Notes: generated by a model from the letters alone, not told the origin. A stretch of DNA of 64,000 nucleotides from Artemisia argyi (GCA_030686995.1 CM060686.1:69902319-69966318), one strand, 5' to 3'; positions 22,335-34,619 are shown, numbered from the stretch's first letter. Program-made: numbers and translations.

Positions 22335-23802
22335 TGTTGAGGCAACATGATCAAGATCTCTTCATGTTTTAATGAGGACAAATAAACCATCAAAACACAT
22401 AAAATAACAAACGTTAGCTCAAAATCGCCAGAGTCCATATCTGCTCCTAGCGCACTGCCCGCGCGTCAACGCACGGGTGACGCGCCAGGACACTGTATAA
22501 TTCCGGGCGAATTTTGAATGTCGGCTTTCCCCTTACCCGACAAATGTGGATCTTCCAATACAGGTATGAATATGTTATGTGCCTAATTGAGAACACTCGA
22601 AACGAGTTTTGAGACTTGAGAGATCCTACTTTTAAAACACCCGTTCACGGGAAAACTCCAACTCATGTTTTCTAACTATCGCCTCTATCCAAGGATTTTC
22701 TAAACTTAGGGAGCTTATATATTTCACGTAACATCGTGTTAAAGCATCCATATGCTCATATCCCGTGCTTACATCTTCTCTAATTACGTAACGGGTTTAC
22801 TCCTTTATTGGTCAAACTAAGTCAAAGGTCACTTTGCGTAAACGCATCCTTTCCCACTTGGGTTATGCATTACATCAAGGCAAAGCACTTAACTTGTTTG
22901 CACCAAGGTATTAGTTGAGAATGTCGAGTTGTGGAAAGTCACGAGATATGAACCTATGGATTCTCGACGTTGTGTTACTTGAACTTATAAGTAACCTATG
23001 AATTTTTCAACTTATAATCTTAATTGTCTAAACCTTTTCTTCTAAATGACAATTAGATTACCTCTTAATCTTCTCTTAATCTCATTTCTACAAAAGACAA
23101 ATCCAATCATATCCAATCATATCCAAATCATATATTCTCTTACACAATCTCTTACATTCTTACATATTCCCTTACACACTCTACATCTCAACCATCCATT
23201 CCCTTACAACACATCTCAACCCTTTATTTCATCACATGGAATTTAATTTAAATTTCAAATGTGGCTCCATTGATCCTAACCATTCAATTCAAACTAGAAC
23301 ACATCTCAACCATCCATTCACTCTCCTCTCTATACCATCACATGTGTTTAATCCAAGCCATCTATTTCAAACCAAAACCATCTCAACCATTGATTCACCC
23401 TTTCCCCCAAGCAAAGCATATTCCTTTGGAATATCCCTCCTTAACCCAACTCTCTACATCTTAACCATCCATTTCAAATAAACACATCTCAACCCTTCAT
23501 TTCTACCACATGCCAAATAATTTGAAAACCAAAGGAGGCTCCCTTTGATCCTAGCCATCCAATTCAAACCTTCTCATCTCAACCCTCCATCTCATTCTTT
23601 CCCCCCAAGCAATGGAATATACCTTGGAATATTCTTTCTCTCTTTTCTGTGCCATGTGAGGAATAACACTTCTACCCCTTCCAAATTACCCTATTTACAC
23701 TTTCTACCTTTGGTATTTGGTTTTCTTATAAACACTTCACAAAACATTTTCTAATTGGCTATTTGAGTTGGTAAACCTTAGAATGATTAATGTTAAGGTC
23801 TA
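22335..23802 (+). repeat. Copia element 3' LTR, first part
   Basis: Begins TGTTGAGGCAACATGATC right after the polypurine tract and runs collinear with the 5' LTR. It stops at GTCTA (23798-23802), where the gypsy-like element is inserted. The remainder is at 42693-43602. Confidence 0.93.
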
Positions 23803-25226
23803 TGATGAGGCGAAAAATGAACCGTTTTTAGGGGGTCATTTAAGCCCGTATTTGAATTTATTTGATCAAATATTGCCCTAAATCGTTCCTTTTGTCATTT
23901 TAGGTACTTTTGGAGTGAATTCTGGAAAAGGAAGCATTTTGGATGTTTTTGGAGCATAAAAGTGAAGAAAATGGCAAAGTCTTAATTTTCCTTGCTGGGA
24001 ACAGTACTTGACGGCTTCAAGAGTCCTCATGTGACAGCGTCAAGAGTAAACAAGAGGTGGAAGTGGTGACGATCCAGAGAAATCGTGACGGCGTCAAGCT
24101 TGGCCGTCATGGTTCAAGATATGGTGACGGCCTAGAACTAAATTACACATGACGGCGTCAAACTTGGATCTAGGCAATCCGGTCTCATTATGGGCGGCGA
24201 GTTGACGGCGTCAGAAATTCCTTCTTGACGCCGTCACCCTGTAAAATCTATAAATAGTTTTGCAATTTTCATTCATTAGTGTGTAACTTTAGAGGGTATA
24301 ACTTTAGAGAAACCCTAGCACGAATTTTACTGCTCTTTCAAGGGTTTCTACCCTTTGAAACCTTTCATGTTTAATTGAGATAAGTATCCTTTCAATTCAT
24401 TCAATATGTCTATGTGTTGTTTGAATATATCTTACGCCTGTCTTGAATTTAACATGCTAGGCTAGATCTCTTGTGTGTTTGCTTAGATGTAGTGAAACCT
24501 AGATGTTGATTATGGGTTGATTGTTTGTTTATAGTTGTTACGGATGAATGATTTCGATATTAGGCTTAAGAAAACTGGCAGACTTCCATAGGGTAACATG
24601 CTTGAACGTCTTAAGAAACATGAACCAATGCGTACTAGGATATTATGGTTGTATTTAATGCATGAGCGAATTCTAATGATCCCATGTTAGGAGCTTCTAG
24701 CAGGCTCAACATAGGAGTGAAGTAGGTCCTTATAGAGTTGGGGAAGTACGTACGCCACCCCACGAATGGTATTAAGGAATATAACCCGTCATCCATGCAA
24801 TTGTAACAAACTATCAACCTGTAAAAGATATCTAGGGAGTAATGAAACCTAAGTAAACACAATTCTCCCTATTATTGTTCACACCACTAGTTCAATTAGA
24901 TTTAATTTCATTTCTATTATTTTATTTTGATTGCATCTTAGTTATTGGGTTAGTTGATTAGCAACTAATTCCGCACACTCCTCCAAAGACCCGAGATTTT
25001 AATTGCTTTCATAAAAATATAAAAATACAAACAGAATCATCCCTCACCTCTAGACCTAGTTTTTAGGCTTTCTAATCCTAGCGACACTATTCCTGAGTTG
25101 AACGATCAATCCCCCGGTACTTGTCACTATACTATACTACGACGATCAGGTACACTGCCTGGTGGGGGTTGTAAGCTTCTCGAGATCCCTCGAGAGGTAA
25201 AGCCTGGTGCGATTCCCACGCATCAA
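23803..25226 (+). repeat. Gypsy-like element 5' LTR (1424 bp)
   Basis: Begins TGATGAGGCGAAAAATGAAC and ends ATTCCCACGCATCA directly before the primer-binding site. It matches 28876-30247 plus 42637-42687 with a low percentage of differences, several of them C/T changes. Confidence 0.95.
24009..24256 (+). promoter_or_regulatory. Cluster of TGACGGCGTCA palindromes and TATA box
   Basis: Six 11-bp sites of the form TGACGNCGTCA, some with a single change, lie at 24009, 24032, 24086, 24150, 24203 and 24226. Extra half-sites (TGACG) are at 24067 and 24125. All are within 245 bp upstream of TATAAATA at 24249-24256. The TGACG core with dyad symmetry resembles binding sites of TGA-type bZIP factors. 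In the 3' LTR the first two sites (29082, 29105) are perfect TGACGGCGTCA, showing that the 5' copies have since mutated. Confidence 0.7.
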
Positions 25227-25232
25227 TTTTTT

Positions 25233-25250
25233 GGCGCCGCAGCCCGGGGA
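25233..25250 (+). other. Primer-binding site (tRNA-Asp type)
   Basis: TGGCGCCGCAGCCCGGGG lies six bases after the LTR end. It resembles the tRNA-Asp-type TGGCGCCG primer site of Athila/Tat-type gypsy elements, with a few mismatches. Confidence 0.75.
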
Positions 25251-25408
25251 ATAGTTATTGTCTAGGTTAGGATTTCTTTTTATTAGGTCTACTTGCTAGA
25301 TTCCTTTCTAGTAAGATTTTTTTTTTTATTTTTAGGTTCTCTTTAGTATATCTTTTTCTTCGTGCCTTTGTTAGTAAATTAAATTCATTGACTCTTCCGT
25401 TGACCATT

Positions 25409-26389
25409 ATGGAAAACGTGAATCCACCGCTTTCCCCTAGAGAAGTGGCTTTGTTGCGTGAACAAATTGAGAATGAGATTAGGGAACTTAGGGAGCTTAA
25501 TAGGTTGATTAATGTTGAGCTCGACCATGCATTTAGTGACCTAGCGACCGCCTTGTATTCTAATAAGGACCTAGGACCTAATGATTTTGAGAATGTGGTT
25601 GAAGAACTTGAGGAAGGGGAGACAGATCCAAAGCTTGATGACTATTTCAATCTATACCCCACTAAGGAGGAGATTGCGTACTATAATAATCTTATTGATA
25701 ATCCTCGACCTCCTTTCACTAGAATTGAGCCTAAGATAAAGAGAGGCGATCCTAAGAGTGCAAAGATACCATGTATGATTGGGTATAAACATATTGACAA
25801 TGCTTACATTGATTTTAAATCCCCAATCAACATTATGTCCTCAAGTGTTTATAATGATATAGTGAAAACAAGACTTGGACCTAGAAAGGATACTAAATAC
25901 CCCGGTGGAGTTTGTAACTTTGTCGGGAGAATTAAAGGTCCACATGTCTTTGTTGGGAACTTTACTTATGTCACTGATTTTATGGTTGTTGAAGACCTAG
26001 CTAGTGTTATTGATTGTCGTTTATCCCATGTTGTGTTTGGTAAACCATTTGTTGAAGAGTCCAAGTTAGAATATGGTGAGATAGAAGGGACAATCCGATT
26101 TGCTAGTGAAACCGATAGGATTACATATAGGATGCCTAATAGAATGAAAGAATTTCGTTTTGTGCCTCGATTTGACATGGATAACATTGGTGCTTTTGAG
26201 GACATCAATGAAGAGAATAAGAAAAAGGGCATGGACTATGTATGGGAGAAGAAGAGCCTTTTCTACAAAGATTGCTTGACTCTAGGACCGAAATATAAAG
26301 TTGATAAGGAGTTTGCCAATAGGATTATAGGAGCAATTGAGAAAAAGGTTGTTGGTCTCTATAAAGAACATTTACAATCAGAGAATTAG
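25409..26389 (+). CDS. Retropepsin-like protein of the gypsy-like element, altered active site
   Basis: 326 residues from ATG 25409; the frame is open from 25388 but only through a TTG. Residues ~8-45 are a charged helix, probably a coiled coil, followed by an acidic linker. From ~120 the sequence resembles the aspartic-protease domain of Athila-type gypsy elements: IPCMIG, then YIDFKSPINIM in the position of the usual D-L-G-A-S-I-N-L-M. The Asp is kept (residue ~135) but the invariant Gly is replaced by Lys. A flap-like segment (VFVGNFTYVTDFMVVED) and VVFGKPFVE, the usual V-L-G-R/K-P-F motif, follow. No gag zinc knuckle or polymerase is seen. The frame is intact over nearly 1 kb of a non-autonomous element, which suggests retained function, perhaps binding rather than cleavage. 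Similar ORFs are abundant in Asteraceae as far as I recall. Confidence 0.75.
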   Translation: MENVNPPLSPREVALLREQIENEIRELRELNRLINVELDHAFSDLATALYSNKDLGPNDFENVVEELEEGETDPKLDDYFNLYPTKEEIAYYNNLIDNPRPPFTRIEPKIKRGDPKSAKIPCMIGYKHIDNAYIDFKSPINIMSSSVYNDIVKTRLGPRKDTKYPGGVCNFVGRIKGPHVFVGNFTYVTDFMVVEDLASVIDCRLSHVVFGKPFVEESKLEYGEIEGTIRFASETDRITYRMPNRMKEFRFVPRFDMDNIGAFEDINEENKKKGMDYVWEKKSLFYKDCLTLGPKYKVDKEFANRIIGAIEKKVVGLYKEHLQSEN

Positions 26390-28875
26390 ACCAACGATGA
26401 GGTCACGTAATTGCCCATGACCTTGAGTCTAGCTACAAGACTCGTAAATAAAGAAAAGCACTTCTTGGGAGGCAACCCATATTTTGTGTGATTTTTATTT
26501 TGTTTGATTGTTATTTGCTTCCGTATGCATGCTTTATTTTTATTGTTGGTAGATCATGTTTCAAATGAAAATTGTGAAAATACTTTATTTTGTCGTTTGC
26601 CTTCGTCTTAACTTCATACAAAGGTATTTCGCAAAAGATAAGTGTAAGGGGAAATCCCAAATATGTTTTTAAGAAACGAAATTGATCATGATTCTCCACA
26701 ATATTAAATGGACATGTGTATTAGTATTTGTTAGAGTCAAATGCTTGTATCGAGTCATAATGATGTTTTGCAGGATTTTCCAGGAAGTAGGACATAAGTT
26801 TTTCCAGAAATTTTCCAGAAACTTAATGTAAAGATTTCTGCAGGTCACTTCTGACGGCGTCATGGGTTAGCTCCTGACGGCGTCATGTGTAAAATTCTGG
26901 AAATTTTGCTAGTTTTGTTTTTCTAATGGAGTCTTGAAGTTTTTGTTAATTCTTTAGTTTTATAAACTCCAGGAAATCTGCAAACATTCATTCCACAAGC
27001 ATTATATCTTACATTATTTTCAAGGACTTGTTAGTATATATAGATTGCCGCCGATTTTACGCGAGGTTGCCTTGTTTGTTTTTCTCAGGTTTAACAGGTT
27101 ATGTTTGACAACAAGATGATTTATTTTTCTGGAAGGGAAGCTTTGATTGTTCATTTTCTTGGAGGAAGATCTAACCTTGTTAACACACTATCCGCACCGA
27201 ACAAATCAGGGGAGTATTTGCTTTCATTCGTTTACCTATTTCACTTTTACATTCTTTAATTGAACATTGGGGACAATATTCATCCTAAGTGTAAGGGGAG
27301 GGTAAATGATGATACCTATAGGATACACTTGCACTTGAATTTGTTTGTTTGATGGTAGGTGTGTAATAAAACTATGAGAAATACTTGTTAGTGTAATTTT
27401 AGCACCAAATTTAAATTTTTTTACAACATTTGGGAGTGAAACTTTAGCCATAGCAAGCGTCTCATGGATAGGAGTTGTATAACTAGCACAAAACCGTGTT
27501 ATTCAGAAAAATTTTCCACCCAAATATGTGAGGTTCGCCTTTAGATTTGATAGGAAAAGCATTCATTATTAGTGCTTATAAGTGTGCCGGTAGCATTTAG
27601 ATTCTAGAACTTGCGTTAGTGATGCATCCCGAGACCGCTAGTGAGACTATATTCGTGTATTAGGATTTACTTCATGATAAGAGGCATTAGGATCACCCTT
27701 GTGTTAAACCCGTATCATAATTACTTGACCATTTAAGTCATATTACTTGCCTAGTAAAGTCAATTAATTTTTCCCACACCTTAGCGTTGTACTCATTTTT
27801 AGTACACGAAACCCCTAGTACACCCCTCCGAGCCTATCTTTTCGTTTCTAACTTTAAGCATCTTACTTAAAGGAAGAATTTGTTACAACCCACTTAAATG
27901 TACAACCAAATCGCCTTAGCCTTCCGTGTATGCACTCATCTTTAGTGCATTATTGTTACATGTTTAAACCCTTAGTTAATTATCTAATTGATTACATGGT
28001 TGCTAAGTCGAGTCATATCTTGTACATATTGTTTTGGGACGATTGGGACTCATGGGTAAAGTGCTTATGTTATGGAGTAAAGGGGAAGAACATCGTATTA
28101 TTACCCCCATATATGCATTAATCTTAAAAGTACTCCAAGTATTTTGATTATCTTGATTCGAGTCATTAGATTAGTTTATTGTAAAATATGTAAAAATTCA
28201 AGTGTAAGGGGAATGTTCATTCCCTATGATGTATTATTTTGGATGGTAGGGTAAGAGTGTATAAAAAAAATCGAAAAAATTGAGAAAAAGAAAAAAAAAA
28301 TAGAAAAAGAGAAAAGAGAAAAATATACGGACTACCATCCCGTTTCATTCTATGTTTATTTTATGTTTTTGTCATTTTTCATTTATTAGCTTAAGTCGAG
28401 TCTAGTCTTGGCTTAGCAACGCCATATTTTATATATAATTAACCAAGATGATTAACTCGCCACCAAGTAAAGATTGCTTATATCCAACAAAACCGTGTAT
28501 TTCATTTCCCTACACCTAACGTTACAACCCTTTAAAAGACCTCTTTGATAGTTTATCCTAGGTGCTTACGTCATGTGGTGGAGGTTTGATCATTTCCCAA
28601 GCCTATGGTAATCTATTTTGCTATGACAGGTAGTGAGAGATATTTTCCATTTCCATTTTGTGATATATACTTTATTACACCCGAGAGATGTGAGTATCTA
28701 AACACTATTTGTGAGGTGCTAGTATATGACCTCCGTGCTTGTCTTTGGTCTTTAGTGGAACGATTATTTGTTGTAATTACTTTTATATTAGTGTTAAATG
28801 ACCCCTAACTTGTATTTTGATTAGAATAAAAGCGCATTTGCTTGAGGACAAGCAAATCTCAAGTGTAAGGGTATA
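26390..28875 (+). other. Non-coding body of the gypsy-like element
   Basis: No ORF longer than about 65 codons is convincing. Features: CTTCTTGGGAGGCAACCCA at ~26460-26478, a short TGGG/CCCA stem motif common after the coding region of plant gypsy elements; two more TGACGGCGTCA sites at ~26853-26885; and four copies of an AAGTGTAAGGGG purine motif at ~26640, ~27288, ~28200 and ~28860. The last of these is at the 3' LTR border and presumably acts as the polypurine tract. A pure A/G stretch lies at ~28262-28325. Confidence 0.65.
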
Positions 28876-30247
28876 TGAGGAGGCGAAAAATGAACCGTTT
28901 TTAGGGGGTCATTTAAGCCCGAATTTGAATTTATTTGATCAAATATTGCCCTAAATCGTTCCTTTTGTCATTTTAGGTACTTTTGGAGTGAATTCTGGAA
29001 AAGGAAGCATTTTGGACGTTTTTGGAGCATAAAAGTGAAGAAAACGGCAAAGTCTTAATTTTCTTTGCTGGAAACAGTACCTGACGGCGTCAAGAGTCCT
29101 CATGTGACGGCGTCAAGAGTAAACAAGAGGTGGAAGTGGTGACGATCCAGAGAAATCGTGACGGCGTCAAGCTTGGCCGTCATGGTTCAAGATATGGTGA
29201 CGGCCTAGAACTAAATTACACATGACGGCGTCAAACTTGGATCTAGGCAATCCGATCTCATTATGGGCGGCGAGTTGACGGCGTCAGAAATTCCTTCTTG
29301 ACGCCGTCACCCTGTAAAATCTATATATAGTTTTGCAATTTTCATTCATTAGTGTGTAACTTTAGAGGGTATAACTTTGGAGAAACCCTAGCACGAATTT
29401 TACTGCTCATTCAAGGGTTTCTACCCTTTGAAACCTTTCATATTTAATTGAGATAAGTATCCTTTCAATTCATTCAATATGTCTATGTGTTGTTTGAATA
29501 TATCTTACGCTTGTCTTGAATTTAACATGCTAGGCTAGATCTCTTGTGTGTTTGCTTAGATGTAGTGAAACCTAGATGTTGATTATGGGTTGATTGTTTG
29601 TTTATAGTTGTTACGGATGAATGATTTCGATGTTAGGCTTAAGAAAACTGGCAGACTTCCATAGGGTAACATGCTTGAACGTCTTAAGAAACATGAACCA
29701 ATGCGTACTAGGTTATTATGGTTGTATTTAATGCATGAGCGAATTCTAATGATCCCATGTTAGGAGCTTCTAGCAGGCTCGGCATAGGAGTGAAGTAGGA
29801 GCTTATAGAGTTGGGGAAGTACGTACGCCACCCCACGTATGGTATTAAGGAATATAACCCGTCATCCACGCAATTGTATCAAACTATCAACCTGTAAAAG
29901 ATATCTAGGGAGTAATGAAACCTAAGTAAACACAATTCTCCCTATTATTGTTCACACCACTAGTTTAATTAGATTTAATTTCATTTCTATTATTTTATTT
30001 TGATTGCATCTTAGTTATTGGCTTAGTTGATTAGCAACTAATTCCGCCCACTCCTCAAAAAACCCAAGATTTTAATTGCTTTCATAAAAATATAAAAATA
30101 CAAAAAGAATCATCTCTCACCTCTAAACCTAGTTTTTAGGCTTTCTAATCATAGCGACACTATTCCTGAGTTGAACGATCAATCTCCCGGTACTTGTCAC
30201 TATATTATACTACAACGATCAGGTACACTGCCTGGTGGGGGTTGTAA
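28876..30247 (+). repeat. Gypsy-like element 3' LTR, first part
   Basis: Starts TGAGGAGGCGAAAAATGAAC after AAGTGTAAGGGTATA. It is collinear with 23803-25226 and interrupted at TAA (30245-30247) by the CACTA transposon. The last 51 bp resume at 42637-42687. Confidence 0.93.
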
Positions 30248-30560
30248 CACTACAACAAAATGAAGCTGTAGCAGCATTTTACAAGCGACACTTTTAGAAA
30301 TTGTTGCCTTTTATACTTCAATATTAGTAAAGCAACATTTTACTATATAAGTGTTGCATTTAAGGATCTAATGCAACATTATTTTATGAGTGTTGCATTT
30401 ATTAGTAAAAAATACAACACATTATAATCGTGTTGCACTTTTTAAAGGAAAATTACAACACTTTAGTCCAAAATGGTGCAAATCTTATTCAATCATGCAA
30501 CATTTCAAAAGTGTTGCACAACATTTTGAAAAGTGTTGTGTTTACATATGTTTTAGATCA
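30248..30560. repeat. CACTA left terminus and subterminal repeats
   Basis: After the terminal repeat there are at least ten TGTTGCA/TGCAACA-type words within 300 bp, in both orientations, often as ACAACACTTT or GAGTGTTGCATTT. The matching array at the right end (about 42115-42633) is longer and mostly in the AAGTGTTGCA orientation. Confidence 0.8.
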
Positions 30561-31493
30561 AGGGCACTTAGATTTTTTAGATATAACATTTAAGAGATTC
30601 TACTTATCATCCTATACATTAAAATCATTCCATTGTTTCTACTTATCATACAACAAACAATAATCACATTTCCCTCATCGAAGTAGCAAAAACCCATGAT
30701 CTTTTGAGAGCCAAAACAAACAAAAGGGGACATTTGTATCAACAACAAAATAGCAGCAACTATAACAATCACCACCCTTATTTCTCCATATAAACCTGCA
30801 TAGCTTCAGACTTTCAATCCATCCAGATAACCATTTAAACTAGCAAAGAACCCTCTTCAATACATTAGTAAACAGTTTCGTCCAAGGCCGAAATGAAATA
30901 GCAGATCCATTATACCAGCTCTCCACGACACTTCCTAAACGCCCCTTATGCACCATACTATCCATACAACATATCTCAAACACCCCTTATGCATCATCAG
31001 AATACCATCCAAAGCAAGAATGAGCGCTGGGGAATACATTGACTAAACCAAGCAAACCTAGACCAAGGGAAAAAATTGAAACTTTCACTACAATAACATG
31101 GATTTATAGGATACCAATAATCTTCATGCACCATCAATTGTATTAGGTGTTACATATATGTCATTTTTATTTTAATTTTAATGTCATTTCAATAACAAAA
31201 TTTGATTAAGTTAACATCATTTAAAAAAAAAAATTAATTTTGTTACATGAAACATGCATCAACAGGAAATAAAGTAGAAGCAAACTGTTTCAAGACATAA
31301 TGCATATCATCACGCTCCATCAATTTTTGCAGTTTCGACATTTTTTGCAATCATGTGTATTTTGAGAAGCAAACACGAAAAAACTACTTCTAGTTAGCTC
31401 ACTCCCTATTAAAGATTTCTGTTTGAACAAAATATAAAATCTCAATCCATATGAAAATTTTACATCAAGAGCTACACAATAAGATATAATTAC

Positions 31494-32030
31494 CTTCAGT
31501 TCTTCACGCACCGCGGCGTAACTTTTTTTACCCATAACTTGCACCATCTTCTTTTTTGCACGATTGGCCTTCATTTTTTTCAGGTACTCTCTAAAGTAGG
31601 AAATGAATAATCATGAATAAGCAGCCTAAACATTGCTTAGAAATAAGTCCACCAATGCAGCAACAAAAGTTTATATGTCCAAAAAAAAAAAGCTCAAATA
31701 AAGGATGAGTAGAAACAGTGGTAAGTCAAATGATCTCGGTTTGGTAAACTAATATTGGTAAAGTTGAATGATTTCAGTTAGTAAAGTTGGATGAAGCATG
31801 TTGATGCTTACATGTTTAACACGATCACCATCAGGTTGTGCCCAAATTTTTGGCAGTGATGTTTGTCAACTTTTTTGCGTCCAGTCACTTGTACTACAAA
31901 GAAAAGCTTGGAATCAATAAATCTTCTGAACGAGTAAAGGATTATAGTGAACCATATAAACACACCACTACATAAACACAATATACCTTCGCCGTCAACA
32001 GATTGGTTTAAGCCCAACTCAAGTACATCT
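31494..32030 (-). pseudogene. Transposase_24-type fragment of the CACTA
   Basis: On the minus strand, 31590-31494 encodes KANRAKKKMVQVMGKKSYAA, which I recognise as the NRAK...GxKSxA block of the plant Ptta/En/Spm (Transposase_24) family. Possible upstream pieces lie at ~31890-31808 and ~32030-31986, separated by probable introns. No continuous reading frame can be built. The other recognisable part of such a gene is on the opposite strand at 39932-41940, so the element is rearranged or composite. Confidence 0.45.
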
Positions 32031-32159
32031 TAAGCTTGTTCGATATCGTTACATATTGTAATGCTAATTATATTATCCATCCTTGACGACGCTACCAAAA
32101 TATAGTTGAAAATAAAGAAGGTGTTAAACTTGCATAAAGAAACTATTAATCTTTGCATC

Positions 32160-32330
32160 TTTTAATCTTGAGGTCAATAGTTGTCTCAGATTATCAGAAA
32201 GCTCATTGTAGGTAATCACAATAAGACCACCCTTGGAAACAAAAATTGGTCATTTCAGAGAGTAGAACTTTAAAGCACCACAATGAGGACAATCTGTCAT
32301 TGAAGGGAGTGTGTCAGCTGTTTGTGGGAC
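32160..32330 (-). pseudogene. Relic of a Helitron RepHel N-terminal zinc motif
   Basis: Read on the minus strand from about 32319, the frame gives TLPSMTDCPHCGALKFY, a stop, then SKGGLIVITYNELSDNLRQL. This resembles the C-x2-C-G-A-x-x-F ... G-K-V block that precedes the Helitron-like N domain in plant Helitron replicase-helicases. Only about 55 codons are left, with one stop. No helicase motifs are nearby. Confidence 0.4.
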
Positions 32331-33514
32331 AGAAAGCAAACTGTCTGTTCCTGGCCTAGTAGCATAGGCAACTACTCAAGATAGCCATTATTTATAAAAA
32401 CTATTTTGTCACAGGGAATGAGTTTAGTGATACCAGCTTGGTATGATAATGAAATTTTAGGTTCCCTCTTTTGGTTTTTCCATCTTAAGAGATTCTGTTT
32501 TCTATTCTTTTTGGTTCATTTAGTTAATTTCTATACCGATAGCAGACTGGTTGTTTGTGTTTGTTTGTAGTGCTTCAAACTGTTTGGATACGGCCATTTT
32601 GTATAAGTAAAGGGTCACGAGATGGAACCGATGTGTGAATGTTTTTCCTAACACAAGCATGGTGAATTTTCTACCTTTTTTCTTTTCTGTTTCCATCTTT
32701 TTTTTATTGAAGCAATTAGAGAAGTAGCAGGTCGAACCAACATATAAATAAGAGCATATAACCATTTTACTGTTAAAAAATGAGAGCAGAACCAATTAGC
32801 ACATAAGATTAGGTTTCTGAGCAGATAATGGACCCACGGTGAGACAATATTAGAGGTTAATTAGTTATGTTTGATTAGTTCATTAAGGTAGCAACAATAA
32901 GATTTGAGTGAAGACTTGTCTCCAAAACACATAACAAGAAAACACACAACACGCCCAAACTTAAGACAATAATTACCGTTCCACCAGATTTACAGTGACA
33001 TAAAAACACACACCTACATGCTACAGAAAGTACCTATTACTAGATAGAACGTATCTAGAGACATTGTGTTTGTTTTCTGGTGTCATAGTTCATATTTGTT
33101 AAGAAGTTTGGCACAAGTCAGTGAGGCAAATAGTTGGTTTTCGAACGATGTTATGGATGTTGGCAAAATTCATTGGTATAAACTATGAAGATATGAGAGA
33201 TGAGACCAATTAAAAGTACGTACTTTGTCAACTTGTACCAAAGTAGGACGAAGAATTCTTGTCACAATCAAACAATTATGTTAGCTTTATTCAACAGTCG
33301 ACCATTATTTTTAAACGCCTGCCTTCCTTTCTACTTGGACTTTACCTCGCCGGCTCGTTGAATTTATGAGTCCACGGTAAGTACATAAAATATAGGTGTT
33401 CCAATTCTTGATATTACAATCCTAACTGCAGCTGCAACTCCTACAGTATTACCATGAGTGAGGAGTCCATGAGTACCAAACCTTAAATTGTCAAAATGCT
33501 ACTATGTTAATGCT
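32331..33514. other. CACTA interior, nothing recognised
   Basis: AT-rich sequence with short uncoded ORFs only and no repeat boundaries. Confidence 0.45.
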
Positions 33515-33543
33515 AATAAGGCCATAGTTTTAGTTTTAGTTTT

Positions 33544-33591
<48 letters not shown>

Positions 33592-33614
33592 AAAAGCAAT
33601 AAGGCAATAGTTTT
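33515..33614 (-). mobile_element. Minimal poly(A) retroposition: 45 T with 17-bp target duplication
   Basis: A 66-bp insertion (33532-33597) made mostly of a 45-base T run is flanked by 17-bp direct repeats, AATAAGGCCATAGTTTT (33515-33531) and AATAAGGCAATAGTTTT (33598-33614), with one mismatch. A long duplication of this size and a homopolymer are what LINE-type target-primed reverse transcription leaves. Read on the minus strand it is almost only a poly(A) tail with no body. Confidence 0.7.
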
Positions 33615-34376
33615 CATATTTCTTGATTACAAAGTGACCGTCATCACTCATTTCTACAGATATATGGGACAAGTGAGTATGAATCTGATTGCATTCTAAA
33701 ATCTGAATTGCAGCTGCTATACTTGTATGTCATTCAAAATCAAACATCACAACAATCAATTTAAAAACATATAATCTGAATTTTGCCAATATTCATTGAA
33801 TATATGTATAAAAACGCAGAGATAAACACATATAACATAATTTATTGCTAAAATTCCATTTAGACATTTCAACAAACACTTGGCACTCACAATTTGCAAA
33901 TGTGTAACAAAGGTAAGTAGCAAACAAAGAAAACAAGTAAACGAAATTTATGAAAGGAATGGAGAGATATATATATACCCTATTTTGTTAGTAGGTGACT
34001 TCTTTTTTGCCGGTTTGTCCACTCAAAATTTGACCAGGTGTAAACTGAGAAGAAGTCTACTACACCACCAAAAATCATCAAATTGTAAGTGATGGTAGTG
34101 GTGACGCAGTCACAAGAAGGGTGGTGGTGGGTTATCATTTTTGGACGCTTGTAAGTGCTGAGAATGGAGCTGAACCAACGTGGTGTCTAACTGCCAACTA
34201 AGGGTGAATAATTTGGCGGGGAAATTAGCGGGGCCAGCAAATTTTATTTGGCGGGCTTTATACATGGAGCTTTTTACATGAAGTCTTATATACAAGAAGT
34301 TGAATTTTAGTCAAATTTTAAATCTATTTAAAAATTTGTGTTGAAAATTTTATGACACTATCACTTTGTGTAGTTA

Positions 34377-34381
<5 letters not shown>

Positions 34382-34424
<43 letters not shown>
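34382..34424. repeat. Poly(A) homopolymer tract
   Basis: A run of roughly 43 A, followed by CAAAACTCTAGGCGC. No target duplication or retroposon body is clear on either side. Confidence 0.8.
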
Positions 34425-34425
<1 letters not shown>

Positions 34426-34619
34426 AAAACTCTAGGCGCTTGTCAAGCAGTCGACCATCCCCTACGCGGATTGAACTTTCTTATATATAAAATTTAAAGT
34501 CATATGTATTTGGTATAAAATATGCACAATTAATATATATATTTTTAATAATTTTTTTAATGTTTTTGCTATTTTTAATTGTATATCTTTTGTTATATGT
34601 TGCAAAATTTACATTATGT

